A stretch of 64,000 nucleotides of DNA from Bog-532 sp963830385 (GCA_963830385.1 CAWHMD010000006.1:248001-312000), one strand, 5' to 3'. Shown: positions 17,842 through 26,956, counted from the stretch's first letter. Program-made: numbers and translations. Notes: generated by a model from the letters alone, not told the origin.

Positions 17842-19392
17842 TCAGGCGGCTGGGCCGGACGCCAGCGTGATGGAGCTGGTGTGCGACGTCCCGGCGGTGT
17901 CGGTCCAGGTCACGTTGACCTGCTGGCCGGGGTGGTAGGTGGACAGGATCGACGAGACCGCGGTCGGGCTGGTCACGCTCTGCCCGGCGACCGAGGTGAT
18001 CACGTCACCCTCGGCCAGCCCGGCGGTCGCGGCCGGGGAGCCGGACAGGGTGCCGGCGACCGTCGCCCCCGAGGTGGTGGTCCCGCTGTTGCCGAAGCCG
18101 CCGGTCGAGCTGCCAGCGGTGGACACCTCGATGCCGAGGAACGCGGTCGACCCGATGTGGACGGTCGAGGACGCCTGGCCCGCGACGATCTGCTTGGCGA
18201 CGGTCAGCGCCTCGTTGATCGGGATGGAGTAGGCCTGGGTGGGAGCCGTGGAGCCGCTGCCGGTGCTGCCGCTGCCGCCGGTGCCGCTGCCGCTGCCGCT
18301 GCCGTCGCCGAAGCCGCCGGTGCCGCTGCCGCTGCCGTCGCCGAAGCCGCCGTAACCGGAGCCGCCGTAGCCATAGCCGCCCGAGCCGTCGCCGTAGCTG
18401 CCGTTACCGCCGCCGAAGCCGTTGCTGGCGCCGGGGGTGTCGGCCTGGGCGCTGGGGGTGTCGCTGGCCGAGGAGGCGGCGGTGTCCATGCCGATGACCT
18501 GGCCGCCGGAGTTGACCAGCGGGCCGCCGGAGTCGCCGGCCTGGATCGGCGCGTTGGACTCGATCAGGCCGCTGAGCTGCTCGGAGTTGCTGCTCGAGCC
18601 CTCGTCGCTGGCGGTGATCGACTGGCCGAGCGCGGTCACCGTGCCGGTCGCCACCGACGGGGTGCCGCCCTTGCCGCCGGCGTTGCCGAGCGCGGTGACC
18701 TTCGAGCCCACGGTGACCGAGGACGAGTCACCGAGCGGGGCGGTCTGCAGGCCGGACGCGTTCTGCAGCTGCAGCACGGCGATGTCCTTGGTCGCGTCGT
18801 AGCCGACCACGGTGGCCGTGTAGGTCTTGCCGTTGCCGATGTCGGCGACCTTGATCGAGGTGGCCCCGTCGATGACGTGGTTGTTGGTCAGGATCTCACC
18901 GGTCGAGGTGAGCACCATGCCGGTGCCTTCGGCGGTGGCGCTCTGGTCGCCGAGGGTGGAAATGACGTCGACCAGCCCGGGGTCCACCTTGGACGCGATC
19001 TGAGCGGTCGTGAGGGTGGTGTTGGAACTGGTGGTGGCGTGGCCGGACGACGAGCCGCCGCCCTGCACCGCGTCGTAGGAGCCGACCGCGACGGCCGCGG
19101 CGATCGCCAGCCCGGCCGCCCCGAAGGCCATGCCGCGGCGGACGCGCCGCCCGCGCCGGTTCGGCTCCTGGGGCGGACCGCCCCAGTTGCTGCCGCCGCC
19201 CCAGTTGCCCCCGGACCAGTGGCCGCCGCCACCGCCCGGGCTGCCGTAGTTTCCCGCACCGTACGCGCCGTACGAGCCCCCCGCGCTGCTGCCCCCGTAC
19301 GAGCCGTAGGGGATCCCTCCACCGGGCTGCTCGGAAGACGACGGCGACTGCTCCGAACCCGCCGAGGATGCCGAACCCTGGATTGCGTTCAT
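17842..19392 (-). CDS. HtrA/DegP-like serine protease with PDZ domain
   Basis: 516 residues: Gly/Ser/Tyr-rich cytoplasmic N-terminus (1-75), basic NRRGRRVRRG then a membrane anchor at 89-104, trypsin-like domain with His172 (TNNHVID), Asp203 (TKDIAVL) and Ser288 (GDSGGPLV), and a C-terminal PDZ (GSPAATAGLAEGDVITSVAG, 451-470). Between Ser288 and the closing AYSIPINEAL is a Gly/Ser-rich insert of about 60 residues (322-382), interrupting the protease fold. Extracytoplasmic quality-control protease. ATG 19392 is preferred over GTG 19404 because AGGTGG-type pairing precedes it. Confidence 0.9.
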   Translation of the reverse strand: MNAIQGSASSAGSEQSPSSSEQPGGGIPYGSYGGSSAGGSYGAYGAGNYGSPGGGGGHWSGGNWGGGSNWGGPPQEPNRRGRRVRRGMAFGAAGLAIAAAVAVGSYDAVQGGGSSSGHATTSSNTTLTTAQIASKVDPGLVDVISTLGDQSATAEGTGMVLTSTGEILTNNHVIDGATSIKVADIGNGKTYTATVVGYDATKDIAVLQLQNASGLQTAPLGDSSSVTVGSKVTALGNAGGKGGTPSVATGTVTALGQSITASDEGSSSNSEQLSGLIESNAPIQAGDSGGPLVNSGGQVIGMDTAASSASDTPSAQADTPGASNGFGGGNGSYGDGSGGYGYGGSGYGGFGDGSGSGTGGFGDGSGSGSGTGGSGSTGSGSTAPTQAYSIPINEALTVAKQIVAGQASSTVHIGSTAFLGIEVSTAGSSTGGFGNSGTTTSGATVAGTLSGSPAATAGLAEGDVITSVAGQSVTSPTAVSSILSTYHPGQQVNVTWTDTAGTSHTSSITLASGPAA

Positions 19393-19703
19393 GGACCTGC
19401 CCACCTAGCTCTCTGTTGTTCCGATCTATGGAGAGTTTCGGCGGCGAAGTTAAGGCGAAGCTGAGGCTAAGCAGTCGGGAGTCTGGAACCTTCCTGATCG
19501 TTTCCTGAACGTGTTCAGCTTTTCCTCTGTGCCTCTGTGCCCGATTCGGCTCCGTCCGGGGGCGGGCAGGGGTGATGGGGGGCGGTGGAACCGGAGCGGG
19601 AACCGGAGTACGGCCGGTGCTGGCCGGTCACGGGAAATACCGGTCTGCGAGGTCACGGGCGGCGCCTGGCTGGGACAGTCCGGCCGGCGGGCCGCCCGGT
19701 AAC

Positions 19704-20261
19704 GTGCTGGCCGTGGTTGCGCTGCTCCTGGTGGCGGTGTCCCTGGGCCTGTCGAACTTTGCTGCCTCGGTAGGTATCGGGGTGGCGGGGGTCGATGCGC
19801 GGACCCGGCTGCGAGTGGGTGTGATCTTCGGTGTCTTCGAGGCGGGCATGCCCATCGTCGGGCTGCTGCTCGGTCATGGTCTTGCGTCCAGCCTGGGCCA
19901 CGCGGCCCGCTGGATCGGCGCTGGGCTGCTGATCGCCACCGGTTTGTACGCACTGGCCCAGGCCAGGTTCGGCCGGGAGAAGGATGGTCCCGGGCCGGAT
20001 GTGAGCCAGCCGATCGGCCGGATGCTGGTGACCGGGCTGGCGCTGAGTGTCGACAACCTGGCGGTGGGATTCGCGCTCGGCACCTACCGGGTCAGCATCG
20101 CGCTGGCCGCCATCGTGATCGGCGCGGTCAGCGTGGCCTTGTCACTGGTGGGGCTGGAACTGGGTAGCCGCATTGGCCGCCGGGCTGGGGCCGGTGGTGA
20201 GCTGATCAGCGGAGTCGTCCTGATCGGGGTCGGCATCGCGGTAGCGGCCGGGGTGATCTAG
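19704..20261 (+). CDS. MntP-like manganese efflux pump family protein
   Basis: 185 residues and six predicted membrane helices in two repeats: LVAVSLGLSNFAASVGIGVAG and LALSVDNLAVGFALGTYRV show the family's D/N-rich core, with SLGLSN replacing the usual SxDAF in the first repeat. MntP exports Mn(II) at the plasma membrane; the first-repeat deviation makes the ion uncertain. The GTG start at 19704 is chosen from the hydrophobic N-terminus LAVVALLLVAV; no strong SD. No yybP-ykoY (Mn) riboswitch was recognised upstream. Confidence 0.75.
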   Translation: MLAVVALLLVAVSLGLSNFAASVGIGVAGVDARTRLRVGVIFGVFEAGMPIVGLLLGHGLASSLGHAARWIGAGLLIATGLYALAQARFGREKDGPGPDVSQPIGRMLVTGLALSVDNLAVGFALGTYRVSIALAAIVIGAVSVALSLVGLELGSRIGRRAGAGGELISGVVLIGVGIAVAAGVI

Positions 20262-20346
20262 CGGACCGTGGCCGGGGCCAGGCCGATCGGGTTTGGGAGT
20301 TAACTCCGGTGACTGAGATGGGGGACGTGGGGTACAACTCGGGACC

Positions 20347-20526
20347 ATGAAGAAGCTTCTGGAACTTCTGGTGTGCCTGATCCACCCGCTCGCGGTCATC
20401 CTCATGTGGATCAACCTCGCGGGCCGCAGCGACCTGACCGGCCTGGAAAAGGTGGTCTGGGGCGTGTTCGGGCTGATCCCGCTCGTGCCGTTCCTGTACG
20501 TGCTGGTCGGGGGCAACCTCTGGTAA
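20347..20526 (+). CDS. Small two-helix membrane protein (PLDc_N-like)
   Basis: 59 residues starting MKKLLELLVCLIHPLAVILM and ending GLIPLVPFLYVLVGGNLW: two membrane helices with a short polar loop (GRSDLTGLEKV). The second half with its closing Tyr and Val-Gly resembles the PLDc_N domain found alone in many actinobacteria. Function unknown. A TACAAC -10-like hexamer ends 8 nt upstream, so the gene may be leaderless. Its stop is 27 nt before the SDR start. Confidence 0.65.
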   Translation: MKKLLELLVCLIHPLAVILMWINLAGRSDLTGLEKVVWGVFGLIPLVPFLYVLVGGNLW

Positions 20527-20552
20527 CACCGCGGCCGGACGGCGGCGCCCGG

Positions 20553-21368
20553 GTGGCGGTCGTCACCGGGGCCGCCCGTGGCCTCGGGCGGGTCATCGCG
20601 CTGACGCTGGCCCGGGAGGGTTACACGCTGGTGCTGGCGGACGTGACCGATCCGGCGGGGGCGGCCGGGGAGGTGGCGGCCGCGGGCGGCGGGGCGGTCT
20701 GGCCGTCGCGCGCCGACGTGTCCGACGAGGACGCCGTCCGGGCGCTGGCCGACGGGGTGCGGGACCGGTTCGGCCGGGCCGACGTGCTGGTCAACAACGC
20801 CGGGATCTCCCTGCTGGTCCCGGCCGAGCAGACCACCGCGCAGGCCTGGCGGAAGGTGCTGGAGGTCAACCTGACCGGCCCGTTCCTGCTGTGCCGGGAG
20901 TTCGGCGGGCAGATGCTGGCGGCCGGGTCCGGTTCGATCGTCAACGTCGCCTCGATCGCCGGGCTGCGCGGGGTGTCCCACCGGGCCGCCTACAACGCCT
21001 CCAAGCATGGCCTGGTCGGGCTGACCAGCACGCTGGCGGCCGAGTGGGGCGGCCGCGGGGTCCGGGTCAACAGTGTCTGCCCGAGCTGGATCAAGACCGA
21101 GATGGACGCGGAGGACCAGGCCAGCGGCGGCTACACCGACACCGACATCGTCGGCCAGGTGCCGATGGCCCGGTTCGCGGCGCCCGCCGACGTGGCGGCC
21201 GCGGTCGCGTTCCTGGCCGACCCGGACCGCAGCGGATTCATCAACGGCGCCGCGCTGCCGGTGGATGGCGGCTGGGTGGCCGACGCCAGCTGGACGTCGC
21301 TGCGGCTGCGGGCCCGGGGTGCGGGCGCGCCAGACCGGGGTGCGGGCGCGCCAGAACAGGCGCTGTAA
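20553..21368 (+). CDS. SDR-family oxidoreductase
   Basis: About 271 residues of the classical short-chain dehydrogenase fold: VTGAARGLGRVIAL (NAD(P)-binding), NNAG at about 80, catalytic Ser in VNVASIAGL, Tyr-x3-Lys in YNASKHGLVG, and CPSWIKTEM. Likely an NAD(P)H-dependent alcohol/ketone oxidoreductase; substrate unknown. GTG 20553 gives MAVVTG, an unusually short N-terminus; a CTG at 20520 inside the preceding small gene would give a more typical one. The last residues come from a 21-bp tandem duplication. Confidence 0.85.
   Translation: MAVVTGAARGLGRVIALTLAREGYTLVLADVTDPAGAAGEVAAAGGGAVWPSRADVSDEDAVRALADGVRDRFGRADVLVNNAGISLLVPAEQTTAQAWRKVLEVNLTGPFLLCREFGGQMLAAGSGSIVNVASIAGLRGVSHRAAYNASKHGLVGLTSTLAAEWGGRGVRVNSVCPSWIKTEMDAEDQASGGYTDTDIVGQVPMARFAAPADVAAAVAFLADPDRSGFINGAALPVDGGWVADASWTSLRLRARGAGAPDRGAGAPEQAL
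21314..21355 (+). repeat. 21-bp tandem duplication in the SDR tail
   Basis: Two exact copies of a 21-nt unit (21314-21334, 21335-21355; core GGGGTGCGGGCGCGCCAGA) encode a doubled RGAGAP peptide at the C-terminus, outside the catalytic fold. Confidence 0.85.
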
Positions 21369-21376
21369 TAGGGGCC

Positions 21377-21883
21377 GTGACTTTCGAGCGACCCGACCCG
21401 CCGTCCACCGGCGACGAGCGGGTGATGATGCGCGCGTTCCTCGACTTCCACCGGGCGACCCTGGAGCTGAAGTGCGAGGGCCTGCCGGATGAGGACCTGC
21501 GGCGCCAGTCGATGCCACCGTCCACGCTGTCGCTGCTGGGCCTGGTCCGGCACATGGCCGAGGTGGAACGGCGCTGGTTCCGTGAGGTGCTGGGCGGCGA
21601 GGACCTGCCCCGGGTGTGGTCGGTCAAGGGCGATTTCCAGACCGCCTACGACGCGACCGGGGCGACCCGGGCCGAGGCGTTCACCGCCTGGCACGAAGAG
21701 ATCGGGCACGCCCGGCGGCTGGAGGCCGCGGCCGAGTCGCTGGACGTCGAGGTCTACGTCGACAACTGGGGCGAGAACGTGTCGCTGCGGCTGATCATGC
21801 TGCACATGATGCACGAGTACGCCCGGCACAACGGGCACGCCGACCTGCTCCGTGAGGGCATCGACGGCGTCACCGGCGTCTGA
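21377..21883 (+). CDS. DinB-family (DUF664) protein
   Basis: 168 residues of the DinB/YfiT four-helix fold: FLDFHRATLELKCEGLPDEDL, LGLVRHMAEVERRWFREVLGG (given in parts) and the closing RLIMLHMMHEYARHNGHADLLREGIDG region. The histidines in RHMAEVE and HEYARHNGH are the expected metal triad. Family members include mycothiol- or bacillithiol-dependent transferases. GTG 21377 follows the SDR stop by 8 nt, and the PLP gene follows by 16 nt, so these are probably co-transcribed. Confidence 0.85.
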   Translation: MTFERPDPPSTGDERVMMRAFLDFHRATLELKCEGLPDEDLRRQSMPPSTLSLLGLVRHMAEVERRWFREVLGGEDLPRVWSVKGDFQTAYDATGATRAEAFTAWHEEIGHARRLEAAAESLDVEVYVDNWGENVSLRLIMLHMMHEYARHNGHADLLREGIDGVTGV

Positions 21884-21899
21884 GCGCAGGAGGGTGAGG

Positions 21900-23018
21900 A
21901 TGGCGGAGGAGGCCTCGGCGGAGGCGCGGCTGATCCACGCGGGTACCCGGCGGGACCTGGGCGCCCCGGCCACCCCGCCGCTGGTCCCGGCCAGCGTGTA
22001 CGCCTCGTGGGGAGAGCCGGACCCGGCCCGGGCCTACGGGCGGACCGGTAACCCGGGCTGGGAGGCGCTGGAGGAAGCGCTGGGGGTGCTCGAAGACGCC
22101 GGCGCGGTGGTGTTCTCCTCCGGCCAGGCCGCGGCGATGGCGCTGCTGCTGTCGCTGGCCGGGGGACGGCGGTCGGTGCTGCTGCCGGGCGACGGGTACT
22201 ACAACATCCGGGTGCTGGCCGAGCAGCTCCGGCCGCACGGGGCGGTGCCGGTCCCCGTCGACCTGCTCGACCTGGCCGCGGTCGAGCGGGAACTTGACCG
22301 GGGCCCGGCCCTGCTGTGGGCGGAGACCCCGACCAATCCGCTGCTGCGGGTGGCCGACCTGACCGCGCTGGCCGGCCTGGCCGCGGCGGCCGGCGCGCCG
22401 CTGGTGGTGGACAACACGGTGGCGACCGGCCTGCTGCAGCGGCCGCTGGACCTGGGCGCGGTCGCCACCATGACCTCGCTGACCAAGTCGGCCTCCGGGC
22501 ACGCGGACGTCCTGCTGGGGGCGGCCGCCACCCGCGACCCGGAGCTGCTGGCCCGGCTGCGGAGCTGGCGGGCCGTGGGCGGCGGCATCCCCGGCCCGTT
22601 CGAGAGCTGGCTGGTGCTGCGCGGGCTGCGCACGCTGGCCCTGCGGGCGCAGCGGCAGTCGGAGAACGCGCTGGCGCTGGCCCGGCACCTGGCCGGTCAT
22701 CCCCGGGTGCGGGCGGTGCACTACCCCGGGACCACCGCGGCCACGCTGGCGACGGCCCAGCGGCAGATGCCCCGCGGGTTCGGGCCGCTGCTGTCGTTCG
22801 AGATCGACGGCGGGGCGGCCGCCGCCGACGCGGTCGTCGCGGCGTCCCGGCTGATCCTGCCCGCGACCAGCTTCGGCGGGGTGGAATCGGCCTGGGAACG
22901 GCGGGCCCGCTGGTCGTCCGAGACCGCCCCGGAGTCGCTGATCCGGCTGTCGGCCGGTATCGAGCCGGCCGCCGATCTGCTGGCCGACGTCGATCACAGC
23001 CTGACGGCCGCCGGATAG
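21900..23018 (+). CDS. Trans-sulfuration PLP enzyme (cystathionine gamma-lyase/synthase family)
   Basis: 372 residues. Substrate-entry and PLP motifs of the Cys/Met metabolism family: RLIHAGTRRDLGAPATPPLV, GRTGNPGWEALEEAL, SSGQAAAMALLLSL, AETPTNPLLRVADL, VVDNTVATGLLQRPL and the PLP-lysine in TSLTKSASGHADVLLG. C-terminal SFGGVESAWERRAR. It would carry out gamma-elimination or replacement on cystathionine-like substrates. AGGAGG upstream (about 21887-21892) supports the ATG at 21900. Confidence 0.88.
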   Translation: MAEEASAEARLIHAGTRRDLGAPATPPLVPASVYASWGEPDPARAYGRTGNPGWEALEEALGVLEDAGAVVFSSGQAAAMALLLSLAGGRRSVLLPGDGYYNIRVLAEQLRPHGAVPVPVDLLDLAAVERELDRGPALLWAETPTNPLLRVADLTALAGLAAAAGAPLVVDNTVATGLLQRPLDLGAVATMTSLTKSASGHADVLLGAAATRDPELLARLRSWRAVGGGIPGPFESWLVLRGLRTLALRAQRQSENALALARHLAGHPRVRAVHYPGTTAATLATAQRQMPRGFGPLLSFEIDGGAAAADAVVAASRLILPATSFGGVESAWERRARWSSETAPESLIRLSAGIEPAADLLADVDHSLTAAG

Positions 23019-23029
23019 GCGCAGCGGGC

Positions 23030-23035
23030 TAGGTT
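23030..23035 (+). promoter_or_regulatory. Leaderless -10 box of MDR dehydrogenase gene
   Basis: TAGGTT ends 6 nt before ATG 23042 with no SD; a leaderless start is predicted. Confidence 0.5.
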
Positions 23036-23041
23036 AGGCGC

Positions 23042-24049
23042 ATGGCAGAGAAGATGCGGGCGGTCGGGTACCGCAAGCCGTTGCCCATCGCAGATCCGGC
23101 CAGCCTGGAGGACCTCGAGGTCCCGGTGCCCGAGCCGGGCCCGCACGACCTGCTGGTGCGGGTGGAGGCGGTGTCCGTCAACCCGGTCGACGTCAAGGTC
23201 CGGGCCAGCACCGACCCCGGCCGCGAGCCGAAGATCCTCGGCTGGGACGCGGCCGGCGTGGTGGAGGCGGCCGGCGCCGACGTGACCCTGTTCGCCCCCG
23301 GCGACGAGGTCTACTACGCGGGCAGCATAGACCGGCCGGGTACCGACGCCCAGCTGCACGCGGTGGACGAGCGGATCGTCGGGCACAAGCCCCGCGGGCT
23401 GACGTTCGCCCAGGCCGCCGCGCTCCCGCTGACCACCATCACCGCCTGGGAAACGCTGTTCGACCGGTTCCGGCTGACCCCGGAGAGCCCGGGCGTCCTG
23501 GTCGTGCTGGGCGCCGCGGGCGGCGTCGGCTCCATGATCACCCAGCTCACCCGGGCGCTGACCCGGATGGTGGTGATCGGCACCGCGTCCCGGCCCGAGT
23601 CCCGGCAGTGGGTGCTGGACCACGGCGCCCACCACGTGGTCGACCACCACGACCTGGTGCAGGGGGTGCTCGGCATCGCGCCGGACGGGGTGACGCACGT
23701 GTTCTCCACCCACACGGCCGGCTCGATCGAGGCGTTCGCCGAGATCCTGCAGCCGGGCGGCGCGATCACCGCGATCGACGACCCCGAGGGCCTGGACGTC
23801 GTGCCGCTGAAGACCAAGAGCCTCAGCTTCCACTGGGAGTTCATGTTCACCCGGCCGCTGTTTCAGGCCGTGGACCTGGTCGAGCAGCACAACCTGCTGG
23901 ACCGGGTGGCGGAGATGGTGAGCGAGGGCACCATCCAGACCACGCTCGCCCGGGAGCTGGGCCCGATCAACGCGGCCACCCTGCGGGAGGCGCACGCTAT
24001 GGTCGAAGAGGGCCGGATGGTCGGCAAGGTCGTCGTCGCGGGCTGGTGA
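23042..24049 (+). CDS. Zinc-binding alcohol dehydrogenase family / quinone oxidoreductase-like protein
   Basis: 335-residue MDR protein of the adh_fam_1 group: MRAVGYRKPLPIADPASLED, SVNPVDVKVRAS, ILGWDAAGVVEAAG, PGDEVYYAGSIDRPG, and cofactor loop VVLGAAGGVGSMITQL. No zinc-binding Cys cluster is seen, as expected for quinone-reductase-like MDRs that use NADPH. Cytosolic; substrate unknown. Followed after 4 nt by a second MDR gene with full zinc sites. Confidence 0.88.
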   Translation: MAEKMRAVGYRKPLPIADPASLEDLEVPVPEPGPHDLLVRVEAVSVNPVDVKVRASTDPGREPKILGWDAAGVVEAAGADVTLFAPGDEVYYAGSIDRPGTDAQLHAVDERIVGHKPRGLTFAQAAALPLTTITAWETLFDRFRLTPESPGVLVVLGAAGGVGSMITQLTRALTRMVVIGTASRPESRQWVLDHGAHHVVDHHDLVQGVLGIAPDGVTHVFSTHTAGSIEAFAEILQPGGAITAIDDPEGLDVVPLKTKSLSFHWEFMFTRPLFQAVDLVEQHNLLDRVAEMVSEGTIQTTLARELGPINAATLREAHAMVEEGRMVGKVVVAGW

Positions 24050-24053
24050 TCTT

Positions 24054-25226
24054 ATGCGGGCAGTGGTCTACCAGGGCACCAGGGACGTCGGCGTCCAGAC
24101 GGTCGGCGACGCCGTGCTCGAAGACCCCGAAGACGTGGTGCTGGAGGTCACCGCCAGCGCAATCTGCGGCACCGACCTGCACATGTACGACGGGCGCACC
24201 GGCGCCGAGCCGGGCCTGGTGCTGGGGCACGAGCCGCTCGGCGTGGTCCGGGCCGTGGGTGAGGACGTGCACCTGGTCCGGCCCGGCCAGCGGGTCGTCG
24301 TCCCCACCCACCTGTTCTGCGGGCTCTGTTACAACTGCGCGCGCGGTTACTCGGCCGCCTGCCTGCGGGTGCGGCCGGGCGGATTCGGTGCGGCCTACGG
24401 CTACGCGGGCATGGGGCCGTACCGGGGTGCTCAGGCCGAGCTGTTGCGGGTGCCGTTCGCGGACGCCAACTGCATCCCGCTGCCGGGCGAGCCCGGTGAC
24501 GAGCGGGAAGACGACTTCCTCATGCTGGCCGACGCCTTCGTCACCGGCTGGCACGCCACCGAGCTGGCTCACGTCGAGCCGACCAGCTCGGTGGCGGTGT
24601 TCGGGGCCGGGGCGGTGGGCTTGCTGGCCGCGCATTCGGCTCTGATCAAGGGGGCGGCCGAGGTCTACGTGGTCGACCACGTCGCGGCCCGGCTGGACAA
24701 GGCGGGCGAGTTCGGCGCCACCCCGGTCGACTTCAGCCTGGGCGACCCGGTGGAGCAGATCACCGAACTTCGCCGGGTGCACGGGCTGCCGCCGGGCGAG
24801 GAGCCGATGACCGGGGTTGACGTGGCCATCGACGCGGTCGGCTTCCAGGCCCGGGACCGTTCCGACCCCAGCCGGGAGAACCCGCTGCAGGTGGTCAGCG
24901 ACCTGGCCCGGCTGGTCAACCCGACCGGCCGGGTCGGCATCGCCGGGGTGTACGCGGAGAAGGACCTGCACCCGGCCCCGGAGGGGACTCCGGACGGGCG
25001 TCTGACCGTCCCCTGGGCCACCTTTTTCAGTAAGGGCGTGACGGTCGGCTTCGGCCGCACCCACGACCGTCGCTACACCGCGCACCTGCGGGACCTGATC
25101 CTGCGGCACCGGGCGCGACCCGGGTTCGTGGTCACGCACCACGGCCCGCTGGCCGAGGCGCCTGCCTACTACGGCGCCTTCGACCGGCGGGCCGACGGGA
25201 TCGTCAAGGCCGTGCTTACGCCCTGA
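24054..25226 (+). CDS. Zinc-dependent alcohol dehydrogenase (formaldehyde dehydrogenase-like MDR)
   Basis: 390 residues. Catalytic zinc residues in ICGTDLHMYDG and GHEPLGVV (Cys, His, Glu), structural-zinc-like Cys cluster in FCGLCYNCARGYSAAC, and NAD-binding VFGAGAVGLLAA. The long C-terminal insert (DAVGFQARDRS..ENPLQVVSDL) is typical of the glutathione-independent formaldehyde dehydrogenase/aldehyde dismutase group. It could deal with formaldehyde released by the methylamine oxidases 8 kb upstream, but that is inference. Its end overlaps the convergent exporter gene by 11 nt. Confidence 0.87.
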   Translation: MRAVVYQGTRDVGVQTVGDAVLEDPEDVVLEVTASAICGTDLHMYDGRTGAEPGLVLGHEPLGVVRAVGEDVHLVRPGQRVVVPTHLFCGLCYNCARGYSAACLRVRPGGFGAAYGYAGMGPYRGAQAELLRVPFADANCIPLPGEPGDEREDDFLMLADAFVTGWHATELAHVEPTSSVAVFGAGAVGLLAAHSALIKGAAEVYVVDHVAARLDKAGEFGATPVDFSLGDPVEQITELRRVHGLPPGEEPMTGVDVAIDAVGFQARDRSDPSRENPLQVVSDLARLVNPTGRVGIAGVYAEKDLHPAPEGTPDGRLTVPWATFFSKGVTVGFGRTHDRRYTAHLRDLILRHRARPGFVVTHHGPLAEAPAYYGAFDRRADGIVKAVLTP

Positions 25227-26733
25227 CTTCTGCTGGCTCGGCTGGGCTGGCTGGGCTGGCCGGGCTGGCCGGGCTGGCTGGGCTGGCAGGGCTGGCCGGG
25301 CGGAGCCGGGGCACGAACTGGACGGCGACGGCGGCGGCCAGCGGCAGCGCCGCCAGCGGGATCAGGCTGGTCTGGAAGGCGTGGGCGAAACCGCCGCCCG
25401 CGGCGCTGAAGAACACCACCCCGATCACCGCCACCCCGATCGAGTTGCCGAGCTGGACTACGGTGGCCTGCAGGCCGGACACCGTGCCCGCCTGCCGCGG
25501 CTGCACCTGGGCCAGCACGATCCCGGTCAGCGGCGCGGTCAGCATGCCCATGCCGATCCCGGCCACCAGCAGCGGGAGCAGGATGGGGAGCACGCTCTGG
25601 TGCGCTCCGGTGGCGCCGCCGGTGAGGGCGAGGGCGGCGTAACCGGCCGCCATCACCACCCCGCCGAGCGCGGGCCACTGACGGCCCAGCCGGCTGGTCA
25701 TGACCGGCCCGGCCATCGAGGCGGCCAGGTAGCCGGCCCCGACCACGGTGAACACCGCGCCCGAGCCGAGGGCGGACAGGCCACGCCCTTCCTGCAGGTA
25801 GAGCGCCAGCACCACGAAGAACGAGGCCATCGCGGCGTAGAACACACCGGTCGCGGCCAGGCCCGCGCTCACCGCCCGGTCGGCCAGCACGCTCAGGTCG
25901 ACCAGCGGGGTCCGGCCGCGGCGGCGGCGCTGTCGTTGATGGACGGCGAAACCAGCCAGGATCGGGCCCGCGGCCGCCAGCAGCGCCCAGGCCCACACCG
26001 GCCAGTGCGCCTGCCGCCCGTCGACCAGCGGCAGCACCACCGCGACCAGCCCGGCCGTCAGCAGCGCGGTCCCCACCAGATCGATCCGGTCCCCGGCGGC
26101 TCCGCGGGACTCGGTCAGCACCCGCGGCGCCGCGATCAGCGCGGCCACCCCGACCGGCAGGTTGACCAGGAAGCAGCTCCGCCAGTCGAGCCCGAGCACG
26201 TCGGCCCGGATGAGCAGCCCGCCGAACAGCTGGCCGAGCACCGCGGCCAGGCCGAGGCTCACCCCGTAGGCGGTGACCGCGGTGGCCCGCTGCCTGCCCG
26301 CGTAGGTCACGCCGATCATGGCCAGCGTCTGCGGCCCGGCGATGGCCGCGCCGAGCCCCTGTATCGCGCGGCTGACGTTGAGCACGTCGACGTTGGTGGC
26401 GAGCCCGCAGGCCAGCGAGGCCAGGGTGAAAATGACCAGGCCCAGCGCGAACATCCGCCGCCGCCCGTACCGGTCCCCCAGCCGCCCGCCAGTGATCAGC
26501 CCGACCCCGTAGGTCAGGCCGTACGCGGTGATCACCCATTCGACCCCGGCCGCGCTGGCGTGCAGTTCCCGCTGCATCGACGGGATCGCCACGTTCACGA
26601 TGAAAAAGTCCAGGACGATCATGAACGTCCCGATCAGCATCACGGCCAGCGGCGCCCAGCCCGGTTTGGCTGCCTTGCCTGGTGTTGCGGTTCCCGTGGC
26701 CAGCCGCTGGCCACCCATCACATTGGCTGTCAT
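25216..26733 (-). CDS. MFS drug exporter, DHA2/EmrB-QacA family
   Basis: 505 residues and 14 predicted membrane helices. Motif A is seen in GGRLGDRYGRRRMF after TYGVGLIT; N-terminal MLIGTFMIVLDFFIVNVAIP is characteristic of DHA2 proton antiporters. The C-terminus is a run of Ser-Pro-Ala triplets (about 482-500) encoded by 9-bp repeats. It would export hydrophobic or cationic compounds. Divergent from an XRE regulator gene, with twin palindromic operators in the shared upstream region, so it is probably repressed by that regulator. Confidence 0.9.
   Translation of the reverse strand: MTANVMGGQRLATGTATPGKAAKPGWAPLAVMLIGTFMIVLDFFIVNVAIPSMQRELHASAAGVEWVITAYGLTYGVGLITGGRLGDRYGRRRMFALGLVIFTLASLACGLATNVDVLNVSRAIQGLGAAIAGPQTLAMIGVTYAGRQRATAVTAYGVSLGLAAVLGQLFGGLLIRADVLGLDWRSCFLVNLPVGVAALIAAPRVLTESRGAAGDRIDLVGTALLTAGLVAVVLPLVDGRQAHWPVWAWALLAAAGPILAGFAVHQRQRRRRGRTPLVDLSVLADRAVSAGLAATGVFYAAMASFFVVLALYLQEGRGLSALGSGAVFTVVGAGYLAASMAGPVMTSRLGRQWPALGGVVMAAGYAALALTGGATGAHQSVLPILLPLLVAGIGMGMLTAPLTGIVLAQVQPRQAGTVSGLQATVVQLGNSIGVAVIGVVFFSAAGGGFAHAFQTSLIPLAALPLAAAVAVQFVPRLRPASPASPASPASPASPASPAEPAEVRA
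25239..25299 (-). repeat. 9-bp tandem repeats in exporter tail
   Basis: Six to seven units of GGCTGGCYG-type sequence encode (Ser-Pro-Ala)n at the exporter's cytoplasmic C-terminus. Confidence 0.75.
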
Positions 26734-26768
26734 GCCGCCCAGCCTCGGCGCTGGTGCTCCCCTGGTCG

Positions 26769-26785
26769 ATTACCTCCCAGGTAAT
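26769..26785. promoter_or_regulatory. Palindromic operator 1, exporter side
   Basis: ATTACCTCCCAGGTAAT: TTACCT and AGGTAA arms around CCC. It lies 36 nt upstream of the exporter start on its promoter side. The same element in opposite orientation occurs at 26957-26971. Confidence 0.7.
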
Positions 26786-26810
26786 GCACCGCGTGAGCGC
26801 GGGCCCGGGG

Positions 26811-26940
26811 CGGCGGGGCTCCCGAGCCTGGTGTGACTCAGGGGGCGGGGTGGCTGGCGTCGTTGCGAGTTCGGGTTCACTTTCCCGCAGATACTGCGGG
26901 AAAACGTACCCAAACCGGAAGCCCACCCCGAGTGGTGAGA
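26811..26940. repeat. Dispersed palindromic repeat, copy 2
   Basis: Gap-free match to 8657-8786. The right arm at 26895-26915 is identical to copy 1; the left arm at 26869-26889 has four changes, so the palindrome is imperfect here. It fills the space between the two operators of the exporter/regulator pair. Confidence 0.85.
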
Positions 26941-26956
26941 GGTGCGGGGAGCGGCT

